Assembly (NCBI GenBank): GCA_031002005.1
Contig: JARYHS010006964.1
Span: forward strand, 1,674,001 to 1,738,000
Length of the DNA: 64,000 nt
Source: Vandiemenella viatica
Lineage: Eukaryota > Arthropoda > Insecta > Orthoptera > Morabidae
Direction of reading: 5' to 3'
Numbering within the stretch: position 1 is the stretch's first letter; the number at the start of each line of letters is the position of its first letter. Under the pieces are notes generated by a model. The model was not told the DNA's origin. It searched no databases and was given only the letters and a program-made list of their open reading frames with translations. This document shows, in pieces, positions 25,480-37,814 of the stretch. The translations under genes and the position numbers were made by a program.

Positions 25480-26458
25480 GTAAGGTAGTTCCTTGATATT
25501 AAGCCTATTCCACTTAATATGTACATTGATGTTACTCTAAAATTTGACCACCTCTTACAACCAACTGACATCTAGATTACTCCAGTTTTAATATGCCTCA
25601 TTTTTGTAAGAATAGAAATTCTTATGACATTGAATACAGATAAATTTACCTTAGGTAACTAGTTAAGTGAGTCCAATGATGAAATGTGTTTTCTTCTCAA
25701 AAATAATTCCTGGCTACATGCAGGATTTTCCAGGTTTTATTTCTAAATTGATTTTCTTTGTCTTAATTATTTTCTCTCTCTGACAATCGTAAATGCTTCT
25801 GTTAACTTACATGGATATCTATAAGTTTAGTTGAATAGTTTTTTTCCAAGTATTACACAATAGCATTCTAGATCAAGAACTGTAACAACATTTTCAAAAC
25901 AGTTAGTTGCAGTGATTGTTCAACAAAGCAAACACAGGGAAACAATGTCAAATTGAGCCACTTCTTCTTATGAAAATACTGTAAAGTGGCTGCTTCATAC
26001 CTCCCAACATATGGCTACCAACCACTAAAATGCTTTACCAAGACAGTCTTCGGAGTGATAAACTCTCTTCCAATACTCTCAGTGATGGTTCGCCACTGAC
26101 ATACTGCTTCCTATAGCTTATGCACCCAGCCCACTGATTGGTCAACACAGTCTCCCTTCAAATGCTGTGTCAGGGAGTGCAGAACAAGGTATCCATCCCC
26201 ACGACCTCCCCTATGAATTCATTTTGTGGAACCTGTTTCTCATAAACCTGATATGTTATATCACAATTCATATTTACACAATTTGAGTATCAGACAAGTT
26301 GCTGTAAAGAAAATATGTGTATTGCTTTCCATACTGATTATATAATATTCTATTGTATTTGGTATAATGTGCATGCTGGGGTGATATATATTAATAAAAT
26401 CCTTTATCCAAACTTTTTCAATAAAGGAACTGAAGTTATTTTCTCTTTCTTTTTATAG

Positions 26459-26983
26459 GTTAGAAATTGAACTTCAACCAAGCAATTTATTTTTGTGTTG
26501 TGCAGTGGAAAAGTTAGAAAGTACATCTAACCCATTAGTTAGATCTGATTTGAGCCGTATCAGTATATCTAATGAGAGCATTGATAATAAGATATCCATA
26601 ATCAGTCCCTCACAATATACATGTACTAAATGTCTTCAGTTTTTCTGCACAAGGGAATTGCTAATAAGGCATGTTTTTAATCATGAGCTATGGGTAAACA
26701 CACCATTATACATTTGCCAATACTGTGGTCATGTTTTATTAAATATATTTCAGTTGAATGCCCATAACTTTCAATCTACATTAAATGAGATCTCACTAAT
26801 TGCCCATGCTTGTGCAATCTGTGAAGAATTTTTTCTATCCTGGTGCAGTCTAATAAAACATGTGTTTACCCATATCTCAGCTGTTGCAACTCCCTTGTAT
26901 GTTTCTACACATTGCTCTCAAGTATTTGGAGATATGGCAAAACTCCACTGTCATCAACACTCCAGGAACACTTCACAAGGAAG
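26459..26983 (+). CDS. C2H2 zinc-finger gene, exon b with divergent fingers
   Basis: The acceptor is TTTTTATAG and the donor is AAG/GTAAGAT. About 175 codons are open in frame with exon a. It contains a tandem set of atypical C2H2 units: YTCTKCLQFF...RHVFNH, YICQYCGHVL...NAHNF, HACAICEEFF...KHVFTH, and a last unit that has lost its first cysteine (LYVSTHCSQVF). The exon ends with AG of a split codon. The acceptor at 30418 completes it. These divergent fingers, unlike the terminal TGEKP-type array, look ancient and may serve protein contact or structure. The role is not known. Confidence 0.7.
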
Positions 26984-27589
26984 GTAAGATATAGAGCTGT
27001 ATTATTTTTTATATTTGATTTTAATCTGTGTGTAAAAATAATTGTTTTGTGACCAAATGATATGCATAAAAATGGCATTGTACTTAACTCATTATAAACA
27101 TTTTAGTACACTAGCATGCTTGTAAACAACTTATTTCTACAGAGGCAATGCTAGCAAGTATCTGTGACATTGACACAGGCGTTGGTCTCAGGCATCCTGT
27201 GATGAGTCTGCATATTTTATGGGGTGCAAAATTCTCTTTGTTAGTTTCAGGTGATGTAAGCCATAAAGGAATGGTGCACATTGCTTGTTGCACACTGCTA
27301 AAGCATCAGTGTGGAGGACATTTGGGTTAGCTACACAGCATGTTTTGCTGAGTTTGCTTAAGTAATGTTTTGTGCAGAGACATTCAGCTTGACATTATGG
27401 TAGTAGGTATTCAAACCTGAGACAGTGTCCATAGTTCTTTGGTTTACATGAACTGCTGGAATTTGATGTAAAATTGCCTCTTGTTGATAGTTAATTTATT
27501 TGGTGCTGTTCCTACTCATGACTATAAAATGAACATTGAATGTGATTCAGTTTTTTTTTTAAAAAAAGGGTAGTGGTTGATCTGGAATG

Positions 27590-27835
27590 TATTTCTTTTT
27601 CTTGTGGCTTTACACCTCGTCGATGGTCGAAGTCAAGGCTATTAGAGACTCTGAAGGACTGAGACCAGTAACGGGAAGGAATTTGTATAAGGGCTTTTAT
27701 AGGAAGCATCCCATAATTCACCTGTAGTGATTTGGGAAAATGGTGGAAAACCCAAATCTGGATGCCCAGATGGAGATTCAAATCCATGTCATCCAGAATG
27801 CGAGGCCAGAGTGTCACCCACTATGCTTGGTGAGA
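27590..27835. mobile_element. SINE-like insect repeat, diverged copy
   Basis: GGAAGCATCCCATAATTCAC, a GTGATTTGGGAAAATGGTGG block and GGATGCCCAGATGGAGATTC follow in the same order as in the copy at 58375-58577. That repeat has a B-box-like GGTTCGAATCC on the other strand; here the box is mutated. I associate this family with polyneopteran genomes from memory. Confidence 0.65.
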
Positions 27836-28999
27836 ATGTCATGTCATCTGAAGTTCCTTAGTTCTTTGTGGTTCATCACAAACAGCATTTTCATCTAAAA
27901 TTTTTAATAGTTTTTAAGAAATTGCCATATGATTATTAATTGAGGAAGGTGACAAAAGCAGCATTTACAGTTTGAAACATTGAGAGGGTTCAAACTTTAG
28001 TTTTCTGGCTAGCAGTGAATACAGATGTATAGGCATAGTTGAGGTGGCAGGCATTCCAGAAAAAAGGATACATTACATTTACATCATCAGTTAAATATAA
28101 TGCAGCATTCTGCAAAGATGTTCGCCACATTTGTAAAGTGCTGACGAAAAACAAATTTGAAAAAGAATCTCTCAACAGTATATGGACTGTTATAATGTAG
28201 GTTCCATGAATTTTGTGCCCTAGTTTGTAACTGTGGAATAGACATTCATCCCCTATTGCATGCCAGAAAAATTAACAGTTAAAACAGTGGGTATAAGGCA
28301 ATGGCTGGAAGCAAAAAAGATGCAGTCGATTACATCTTAGAGAAGAACCATGTAAATGAAAAGGAATTTTATAGGGAGCTTTGTAGATAGAGTACTGTGG
28401 ATATTTTGATAAGTGGTAGTGTTGTCTGACTTTTGAGTGGCTTGTACAATTATGTCTGCTTCTATTCTTCTTTCTGGAACCTACATTGAGTCTTAACGCA
28501 AACTAACTAATTAGAGTAATCAATTTTTTTGTTGTCACATAAACGTCATTACCCTGTATGGACCTCCATTAACAATGTGAGGCAAAATAAGGGCAAATCT
28601 CACCAAGGGGGCAGTGGTCAATGGGTATCTCATGTGAGCTAAAGTTACATGTTCGGTCAGGTGGGGGGAAGGGGAGGTCCCGTCAAAATCACACATCATC
28701 GTAGCGGGGGAAGAGGTCTGACTGCATCTCAAGTAACCTCACCATGGGGTATGAAATTCTGAGAAAAAGCCCACTTAATTAATGGATGCCCCCTTTTTTA
28801 GGAATAACAATTGAAATAATCTGCAAGAGTTTTTGAAGAACAGGAACTCTGTTTGACTGGGTTGAATACTCTAGACCAGTAACGAGCAAATACTACTCCA
28901 GGCATTTGATCCAGTTGGGAGAAGAGGAATCCAGAATTAAAGAAGAATATATCCATCTTTAATTGAATCAATACATCTATCCATAAAAGAGCCTACAGT

Positions 29000-29480
29000 A
29001 AATTAATAGACAAGGACTTCAGTGTCTAGGATTCTATCCTGTAAATTAATATCAAGCGCATGTAACATTTCACAATTGCCATTTGAGTATGGGACACAAC
29101 TTAACACAAGATGTTTAAGTTTTTGAAAAGTTTCCTTAGCAACCCGTTCTTTGCCTCCTCCTCAGTATTCCCCTATCAGTCAATCCATATTGTTTATGTT
29201 TGAATCTGTTCATCCTTTCAGGAGTCATTTCATCCAGTATGTGTGTCATGTGATCTGTCTTATCTATATTGATAAACTTACTCTTTGTGTGTTGAAAGTT
29301 GATGCAGAGTCCTTATATTCCAAATTCCTTGCTAATTATTTTGAAACTATATAGAAGAAACTGATAATCTCAAAATAAGTCTGTAAAGATCACAATATCC
29401 TTTGCATAGAGGATTCTATTAGCCTTGTACCTTTTATCCTGATCCTTTTATTAGCTTCTTTGAAGGTATTATAAGAGCAG
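29000..29480 (-). pseudogene. Decayed LINE reverse transcriptase fragment
   Basis: The minus strand near 29420-29380 reads LYAKDIVIFTD, a mutated form of the YADD catalytic block. It is followed by a region with the KEFGI spacing typical of LINE RTs. Stops and frameshifts are frequent. The family cannot be assigned. Confidence 0.4.
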
Positions 29481-30418
29481 GTTTCTGAATATAATTGAAA
29501 AGTGGCAGGAATGGTATACATTCTTCCTTAAGACATTCTAAAATCTTTATTTCTTACATAACATGGTCTCGAACTTTTATATTCCCTCTTTAATTCTAGT
29601 TAAGCTAAGTTATTGTGTTTATTTCATTTTTGTTAAGACACATGCATTTTAGCTAAGGAGCATGTGATTTTTATAATTGTTAAAAGTTATAGCATATTCA
29701 CTAGAGCACTGAAGAAAACTATTCCATGATTAAAAAGTTGTGAAAAAAGATAGGCCTCCAAAATATAATTTGAAATATAGATATATTTTAAGTCCATTTA
29801 TCCTAACGGTTTATTCACAATGATTTATTGATCAAAATATAGTCATTCAGTGGAAATATTCTGCATAAAAATAAAGGAACAACCACTTTAGAATTTGATA
29901 AATGTAATATGGAATAACACACATTTCTGTTATAATATTGATTGCTGTATTGCATAATAAAAGAAGCTCCTGTCCAAGTAAGTAGATTTATTACTCATTT
30001 TGTAACTATAACGGATCTATTAAACAGGTAAAGTTTTAAATTACTAATTTAAGGTTTCTGTAGCAAGCAAAAGTTATTTATTTTCTAATAGTAATTATAT
30101 TTTTATTTCTAGTGGTTTATGAATATATAGCATTTTAATTCATCAGCTTCTGATTGTAATAGATTTACAACCAAATTTATATTACAATTTTATGGTTCAA
30201 CTAACATTTGCAATTTGGGTTCTTATATCATATGTGCCGGGTTGTTGAGTTTCAAGACCAGTGATATATGTTACGTGTAAATACATCTCTCTATATGAGC
30301 AGCATTATTTCAACTAGTTGAAAATTTAAAAAACATATATCAGGGTTGCATATGAATATACTTATGCAATATACTGATTTGTTACTACATATTGACATGG
30401 CGATTTTGCTGTTTCTAG

Positions 30419-31471
30419 GGACTTTACAACTAGTGCTTTCGAGGATGAGCTTCAAGAAAGTGACATACAGGAAGAACTAGCCACAATCTATCACTATCAT
30501 ATTAGTATTAAAAACAAAAAAATGCAATAATATAAGCCACTATACAAAATCGTCACCTGTGAGTAAATTAAGTGAGTCATATTTTTATTCTTGCAAGCAT
30601 AAAAAGCACCAGAAAACTGATACAGTTAATATTGCTTCGTACAGTGAAGTTTGTAAAGAAAATTTGATGTGTTCTAATGGTCTTAGAAAGTATCAGAAGA
30701 TTATTTCTGTACTGGACTCATTTCCAAGAGAAATTTCTGATAAATCTTTCATCCATTTACAGAATCATAAAATTCATGAGATGATACATGGTAGGAAAAA
30801 CCCATTTTCTTGCATGGTTTGTGCAAAATCATTTCTAGTGTCTGGGTCTGTTAAAAGCGATCACAGTATTGATTTAGATCAACGCCCAGTTTCTTGTGAG
30901 TATTGTGAAACATATTGTAAGCAACCTCGCCATCTTAATAATCATAAGAAGATTCATTTGGGTGAACGTCGTTTTGTATGTGAAGTATGTGGAAAATCTT
31001 TTACAAGGCTTGACAATCTTAAAGAACATCAGAGGATTCATTTAGACGAACGCCCATATTCTTGTAAAGTTTGTGGAAAATCTTTTAGAGCCTCCGGTGA
31101 CCTTAAAAAGCATCACAGGATTCATTCAGGTGAACGGCCTTTTTCATGTGATGTTTGCGGAAAATCTTTTACACAATCTTGTAACCTTAAAAACCATCGG
31201 AAAATTCATTCGGGTGAGCGTCCTTTTTTCTTGTAAAGTTTGTGGAAAATCGTTTACACAGTCTGGTAGTCTGAAGGGGCATCAGAGGGTTCATTCAGGC
31301 GAGCGCCCATATTCTTGTGAAGTGTGCGGAAAATCGTTTAGACAGTCTTGTGCTCTTAGAAACCATTGGAAAGTTCATTCGGGTGAACGTCCATTTTATT
31401 GTAAAGTTTGTGGGAAATCGTTTGCGCAATCTAGTAACTCCAAAAAGCATCAGAAGATTCATTTAAGATAA
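30419..31471 (+). CDS. C2H2 zinc-finger gene, terminal exon with finger array (two frameshifts)
   Basis: Acceptor TTTCTAG opens RDFTTSAFEDELQESD in phase with exon b. After a linker come eight C2H2 units (about 30805-31471): one degenerate (CMVCAKSF without the last His), then seven intact with GERP-type linkers such as HSGERPFSC. The frame breaks twice. One break is in an A7 run (30516-30522), after which the frame shifts to the one used by the fingers. The other is in a T6 run (31224-31229) inside the linker before finger six. The last finger ends HQKIHLR before TAA (31469-31471). The protein should be a nuclear DNA-binding regulator. The breaks may be sequencing errors or real inactivation. 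Confidence 0.75.
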
Positions 31472-32060
31472 CAATTATTTTCTTGAAAAGTTATTCATTT
31501 TCTATAACACTTAAAGATCACCATATAATTCATTCGTGTTAACTCCTTTTCTTTCTTCAATCGTAGGAAAGGTTTAAACCAATTTTTATTCTTAACGTAC
31601 ATGGAAATAATGATTTTGGAGAAAGAATGCTTTTCTTTGAAGTATGTATAAATTGCTAAGTTGGACAGACAGTGGAAGATTTGTTTGGGTAACACACATT
31701 TCATTGCAATATTTTTGAAGAATTAATACTATCAGCAGCTTTTAAAGATTTAAATTAATTAAGCCTGACATATATTCATTTCCTTGCAAAGTATGTGTAA
31801 AATGTTTACACCATTAAGGATTTTTAGAGGCATCAGATGACTATTAGATGAACTTTTCTTACTTAATTTTTGTTTAAAATCTGTTCTATTTATCAGAGCG
31901 CTAAAAATACGTCTAAAGATTTATTTGGGTGAACGCCCATTTTACTGTGTAATAGTTTGTTATCTTAAAAGGACTTACAAAATTATCTATTCATTATAAG
32001 TATTCCTAGTATTTTGTTAAGAATGATAGGTGATCTTTTATTTTCGTGTGATGGTTGCTT
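31472..32060 (+). pseudogene. Decayed zinc fingers downstream of the gene
   Basis: Finger fragments continue after the stop with broken frames. The clearest is TTTATTTGGGTGAACGCCCA (near 31921), which is a TGEKP-type linker. Others are around 31500-31560 and 31780-31850. The array was longer in the past. Confidence 0.6.
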
Positions 32061-33401
32061 AGTTCTGAAGTGAATCAGGAGTTTCTTTCAGGTGGTTATA
32101 TGTTTCTATTTTGAATGCATAACATTTTTTTTGCAATTTGGCCAGTATTATAAATCATGAAGCTAATTTTTTATTACTGAGAAATTCATATATAATCTTG
32201 TATCATTAAGAGTTTTTGTAGAATTCTGTTAGATTTTAATCTCATTCCATGTTTTTTATCCTGTAAAATCGATGAGGCATTAGAGTGTCCATTGTGTTTT
32301 TGTCTTTTCTCTTGCTTGTTTTTAGTTTAGATTTTATAGTAAAATATCTTTTAAAAATCAGGGATATAGTTTATTGTAAACCATGTTTTGTTTTTGCATT
32401 TCAGTGTGCATTTTCTCTTTTCTTAGTAACATTTGTATGAATTTTAATAACTGTTGGGGCTGTATGGCATATTTATTAATATAGTCTTGAAGCTCCATTA
32501 ATTAGTGTTTATCAATTTACTTTCTATTGTGTTGGGAGTTTTATTGCCTAATTTACCTTTATGTGGTCAGAGAAATTACAGAATTAAAAAATGGTGTCAT
32601 TTATATAATTTCAAGATTTATATAACCCTATAAGTTGTGTTATGGACCTTTAATTATGCTTGTATTAATATTTATGAAATATTTATAATAGTTCTAAGTA
32701 CCGTAATATTGGTTTGTATTTAATATTCCATTCTTATTGTGTAGGAACAATGTCAATTAGTCAAAAGTTTGTCCCCAATGATTGTGAATGTAATATTTTT
32801 TGACTTTAATTGTTATCTTTTGTCAATAATGATATTTGTAACTATTTAGGAAATATATTTTTGCAGCTATGAGGTAATCAGCACCAAACTCCAATGATCT
32901 TACCTCCACTGATATGTAGTTTTTATCAAACATCCTGAGAAGTCATATTAATATTTAGCATTGTGAAAGAAAATATAAATCTGAAATAATATAACTTCAC
33001 AAAATCACATACACATGTTTGAAGAAAGTGTTAATATTATGGTCTATGTTTATAAGCTATAACTTTATTAGTGTAAAGGCATTGAGAAATATGTGGTTAT
33101 ATATAGTCTAAGGAAATAAAATATCATTACAGTATTTAACTATTACTGTGGTTATAAGTAATATCCATACCTTAATAAAGAATAATATCATTAAGACTAA
33201 TTGTATAAGTCTGTAGCTGGTTATGTTACTGGTAGTCAACTATTTATTTCAAAGTGCTGAGTAGAAATATCCCGTTCGAGATATTACATTTTAATATTCT
33301 TCTTATAGCACTGTATAAAGCTTTCTATTAACAGATTTTCATTTCTTTCATTTGATATCATATGTCTTTATAAAATCTGATTACAAATTGGTTGGACCAC
33401 T
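32061..33401. other. No gene recognised
   Basis: AT-rich 3' flank of the zinc-finger gene up to the LTR element. Confidence 0.55.
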
Positions 33402-35437
33402 TGTAAGGAACCAGGCCGATACCGGGGTAGAGTATCGCCTCAGTGCCTTAACTTATACTCGTGATCACACTTTAATGTTCAATGAGAACTGGCTGAATAT
33501 TTTAATTTAGTTTGACCATGTTGCCAGGATACAACTAGAACGCTACAGGTCGCCACAATATTTGAAGACCCCAAATATTGAAAAGGTATTACAGCAGCTA
33601 CAGAAATAAAACAGTTCACTTTTCCGAAAATTCTTCAAGTTTATTTAAAATGAAATTCAAAGTTCAAACAGCATTCTTAAGTTGCTTAGGCAAATCGAAC
33701 AATCGTTCCAAAAATTACAGATTATGGAGAGAAGTAAAGACCGACCAACCCCGATGAAAATTACCAGTTCATGTTAAGTAAACAAATGCCACGCCCCCCT
33801 GCCAATGTTCCATCATGGCCGACCCCGGTAGTGCCAACCTAAAACCTGAGCTACCAACCTAAAGTCGGAGTTGCCAACCTCACCAGAGCACACGCTTATA
33901 ACATCTTATTAGCACGACTTCAAAACCGGAAAAGACCCAGTCTTCACCACGCGTCATGTTTTATACCCTCGCTGACGTCAGAGCCAAAATACCACTTTCT
34001 GCTAACACATAGACGATTTAGACCACAAATATCTCAGTAACTAAACAGTTATGCGAAACCTTAGGTGTGCCAGTGTTTATACTTATTTAATTGTGAAATA
34101 ATGGATATTTAGTGATTAACTTTAAGTGTTTGGTTTAAAAGATCCTAGCGTAGGAGTGAACTACTTTCCTGCCTGGGGAACTACTATTGTTCTGGAAATT
34201 TCTACATTTCGTCATTTTATTAACGCCACAATTTATGCAAATTATCTTATTATCACTGTGTTCTACAAAAATTCCTAAGTCTATTGGTGTAATTTTTATT
34301 AAGATTGGTGCAGGAAAAGTTTAACTACGACGTAACCAAAGTGTGATTTCAGTTTTAATTTTATAACTTTATTTCTATTACTTTTATCGCAAATCTAAAA
34401 TTACCACGAGATTCTCTGAATTAAATCACGTATTCTGAAAGTTATCTCATCCCTGTATCTGGTCGTAAACGGCTGTAATTAATTTATGAGTTGATCACAT
34501 GTCTGGTATGGAAACTAAATTTTAAGATCTCTATAGAATCTGTTCCATTGACTGGAATTACTTGAGATTATTATTTGTGATATTAGATTTTTGGTTCTTT
34601 CCGGAAATCTACTTTTTATTTCGAATGTCCTCTAGGATTTTGAGATAAAAATTGTTAAAAGTGAAGTGCAACTGACGAAGTATTAAAAATTGATTTAAGT
34701 TATTTAAACGTTCTGAAACTACGAAATTTTAGTGAATTTATATTTTAATCGCATTATTACTTCCCTACTATTACTTTATTTTGTTCGAAAGTGTGTGAAA
34801 ACAGTGAAATGCCAAATATTAGAAATTGCTTGTGTACTGAACTGGATTATTTTGGATTATCATATTTAAGGTTAGTAAAAGGTGTTAATATCATTACAGA
34901 AAATTGATTTAGTTGGTTTATTAACTATTGAGTTACTTTCTTGCTTGTAAATCGGTCTAAAAATGTCAAAATACTTCCAAATTAGAAGTTCATAATTCCA
35001 AGGTAATATTATTACTGATTATTTAGTTTTCGGTTGATTTAAAGTTTGTTTATTATTATACAAAGTTTATATCCGGCATTTAACAACTACTGAAAGTCTT
35101 TACTGCTTTCAAATTGGTTTAGAAACTACAAAGTTAACCTATATCAAAATCTATTATTTGAAACTTAACTTGGGGGATTTAACCTATTTCCTCCCAAACT
35201 GATGTTTTCTTTTTGTTATCAAAGGTTTATTTAGAGCATTTATTTAATTTTGAATACTTTTATTATTCCTAAAGAGTTTTATTTAGTGTGTTTGGTTACA
35301 GTATCTCTATGCTATACAAGGCTTTACTCCCATAACCTGTACATGAACTGAAGACTATCTTTTACTACAGAGTAAACTTTCCCTCTAATGTCTAAAGGTG
35401 AGAGGCTAGAATTTACCAAAATTCTAAGATGCTTACA
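33402..35437 (-). repeat. LTR (3' LTR in element orientation)
   Basis: 2036 bp, TG..CA ends, almost identical to 40946-42982. LTRs hold the promoter and polyadenylation signals of such elements. The length is well above the few hundred bases usual for insect LTRs. The two copies date the insertion as recent. Confidence 0.93.
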
Positions 35438-35450
35438 TGCCCCCCCGAAG
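35438..35450 (-). other. Candidate polypurine tract
   Basis: On the minus strand, CGGGGGGGCA lies immediately before the LTR start TGTAAG. A purine tract here would prime plus-strand DNA synthesis, and it supports the minus-strand orientation. Confidence 0.6.
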
Positions 35451-37814
35451 ATTGAAGTTATTTTCCCCAGAAAACTAACTGAATATCTTGAAAAATAAAT
35501 GAAAAATTTAAATTCCCAAAATCTAACTATCGCTTGTTGGTTCGGTTCTCTCTCCACCATTCATACTCAAAACAAAAATATTATTATTTATAACAATCTT
35601 AAAAACTTTAACCTTCACTCACAAAATTATTACAAAAATTTTCAAAACTCATTCACTCTTAAAAGATTGATATTAATGAAAATTTATGACCAAATAGCAA
35701 AAATGTAAAATATGAAATATTAAATGATCACAAAATTTTAAACATGTGTGTTCTCACAAAATTATCACCAAAATTGTCAAAATATCAAACATATTATCAA
35801 AATACAAGACATAAATGGTATAAATGCAAATTACCAAAGTACATTGAAAAATATTATTACAAGGAACATCAAATTTGTTTTAAGAAAAACCTTAAAGTTT
35901 AACATTTTATGAACATAGAAATAAAGAACAAAAATGAAAAGTTATGGTGTTTTACAAATAATCACACTTTAAAATTCCATATAGGAAAGTCTTTCGTTCT
36001 ATAAACGTCCTTGTTTGAATACTATACTGTTTTATAATGGCCTTAAACCTACCACTTTCCCTTTACACACTTTAAACCCTTGTCACAGAACTCACTAAAT
36101 GGGTGAAAACCCAAGTCCTGAAACGGGCGCAGACTTTAAGGCTCGCAAATTATATAAATCAACAGCCTTTTGGCTAGGTCTGCCGAGCAATGTTCATCCT
36201 CCCCGAGCAATGTTCATCCTCCCCGGTTCCTGACGCAGCAGGAGTGGCCTGGGGAACTCGGTCAGCTAGCTGGTCTGTGAAAGATACAAAACAGAGAAAA
36301 AAATATGGGAATTAGTGGCGGCCAAACTGTTCTTAACCACTAACATATACATAAAGAAATATTAAGGTAAAATACAAAAATAGATACAAAAGTAAGATTA
36401 CAATAATTATAGTAATTACAATGAAGTTCCCACAAGTTGTTGGAAAATGAAACAAAAAACAATTATTTTTCTTAGCAAAGGTGATAAAATATTTCGAAAT
36501 AGCAAGAAAAATGAAAAACAAGTACAAGTTATAAGTATACCTATAAGTAAGTAATGTTACAAGAAATGATCCAAAGGAAAACTATAAATAAAGGTACAAG
36601 AAAAATACAAGCATATCCATATCAAATTATAAACATAGGAAATGAACTTGGTCCATGCCAAGTTATTGGATCACTTAATTCAACTGAATTTGTTACAATC
36701 CTAAGAAATATTACTTATTAGAGTTATTTACAAAATACTATCCCCAAAATAAAAGAAACATCTAAAAAATGTGTAGGGGTAAATTGTAACTTATAAGGAA
36801 ACGTAGTTTCCAAGCAGCAGTACACTGCTGTGTAAAGTGAGAGTATAAAAGTAGTGTGTGTGCAACGTAGTTGCGAGGAACCAGTATACTGGTTGGAAGT
36901 GAATATAGTGTATCAAAGTCAATTCAAGTGGTATAGTTTAGTGTTTATAAAAAATCTTACTCTCATAAGTGTAATTGCTTAAGGCCACTATGAAGTGCCT
37001 AAGGTGCATCAAAGCACAAAAAATCCTCAACCTAAGTTGGGTAAATAAGACAAAGCAAAGAAAGTGTTACTTAAAGTAGGAAAATCTATAGTAAAGTTTA
37101 TAATAAAAAGTTTGCCTAGAGTGGTTTATTTTTACTAAAAAAATATCTGAAAGCATGTGTATATCCTCATCACATTACTAACATCATTTAACTTTCTTAG
37201 TGTACAAGACAATAGGAATTGCTGTCCCAAAACTGTTCTACGGTACATAGATAAACACATAAGACAGTACATAACTTCCAAAATAGCTTTCAATTCACTC
37301 CTCAACAAGAAGAATGTAAACTCACATCAGTTTTAATATCATATCTCCAAGACTCCATTATGTGTAACAAACTTGGTCATCTCCGCTTTTGTCTCTATAG
37401 TGTGTCGACTGCTCATATTTCCTATATATATTGTATTGTGTATGAAATTGTGTAACTATATGAAATAACAATGACGCCTTATTTGGGTATATGAGGTCAT
37501 CCCTAGATGCCTAATGTGTTTTTATATAGGAGGTCGCCTTGTTTTGTTACACTGATACATAATAATAATAATGATGGGTGGAAATGCAATTACTATTTAT
37601 GGGATTCTCAGGTGAGTCTCTGATTCCTGGCCCTGTTAATAAAAATGGGATTCGCAGGTAAGTCTTTGCTTCCTGGCCCTAATAATAATAATGGGATTCG
37701 CAGGAAGGACTCTGTTTCCTGGCCCTATTAATAAAATAATAATAATAATGATGCATTCCTCCAAAATGGTACTATCTTCTCTTCCAGCCTCCCCCAAAAA
37801 TATAGGAAAACATG
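35451..37814 (-). other. Non-coding 3' half of the LTR element interior
   Basis: About 2.4 kb without an ORF above 80 codons on either strand. It includes a 20-bp tandem duplication, GAGCAATGTTCATCCTCCCC (about 36186-36226), and the 46-bp repeats at 37601-37740. In an autonomous element, pol would be expected around here. Confidence 0.7.
37601..37740. repeat. Three 46-bp tandem repeats
   Basis: Units start at 37601, 37647 and 37693 with GGGATTC and share TTCCTGGCCCT followed by AAT-rich spacers. Units one and two carry CAGGTGAGT and CAGGTAAGT on the plus strand. Both match the 5' splice consensus, although the element is read on the minus strand. Confidence 0.85.

Larger units (their letters stand above)
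26984..30418 (+). other. Intron of the zinc-finger gene with repeat insertions
   Basis: A 3.4-kb interval between exon b and the terminal exon. It hosts a SINE-like repeat (27590-27835) and a decayed LINE RT fragment (29000-29480). No other exon was recognised, although AG sites such as 27142 exist. Confidence 0.6.
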
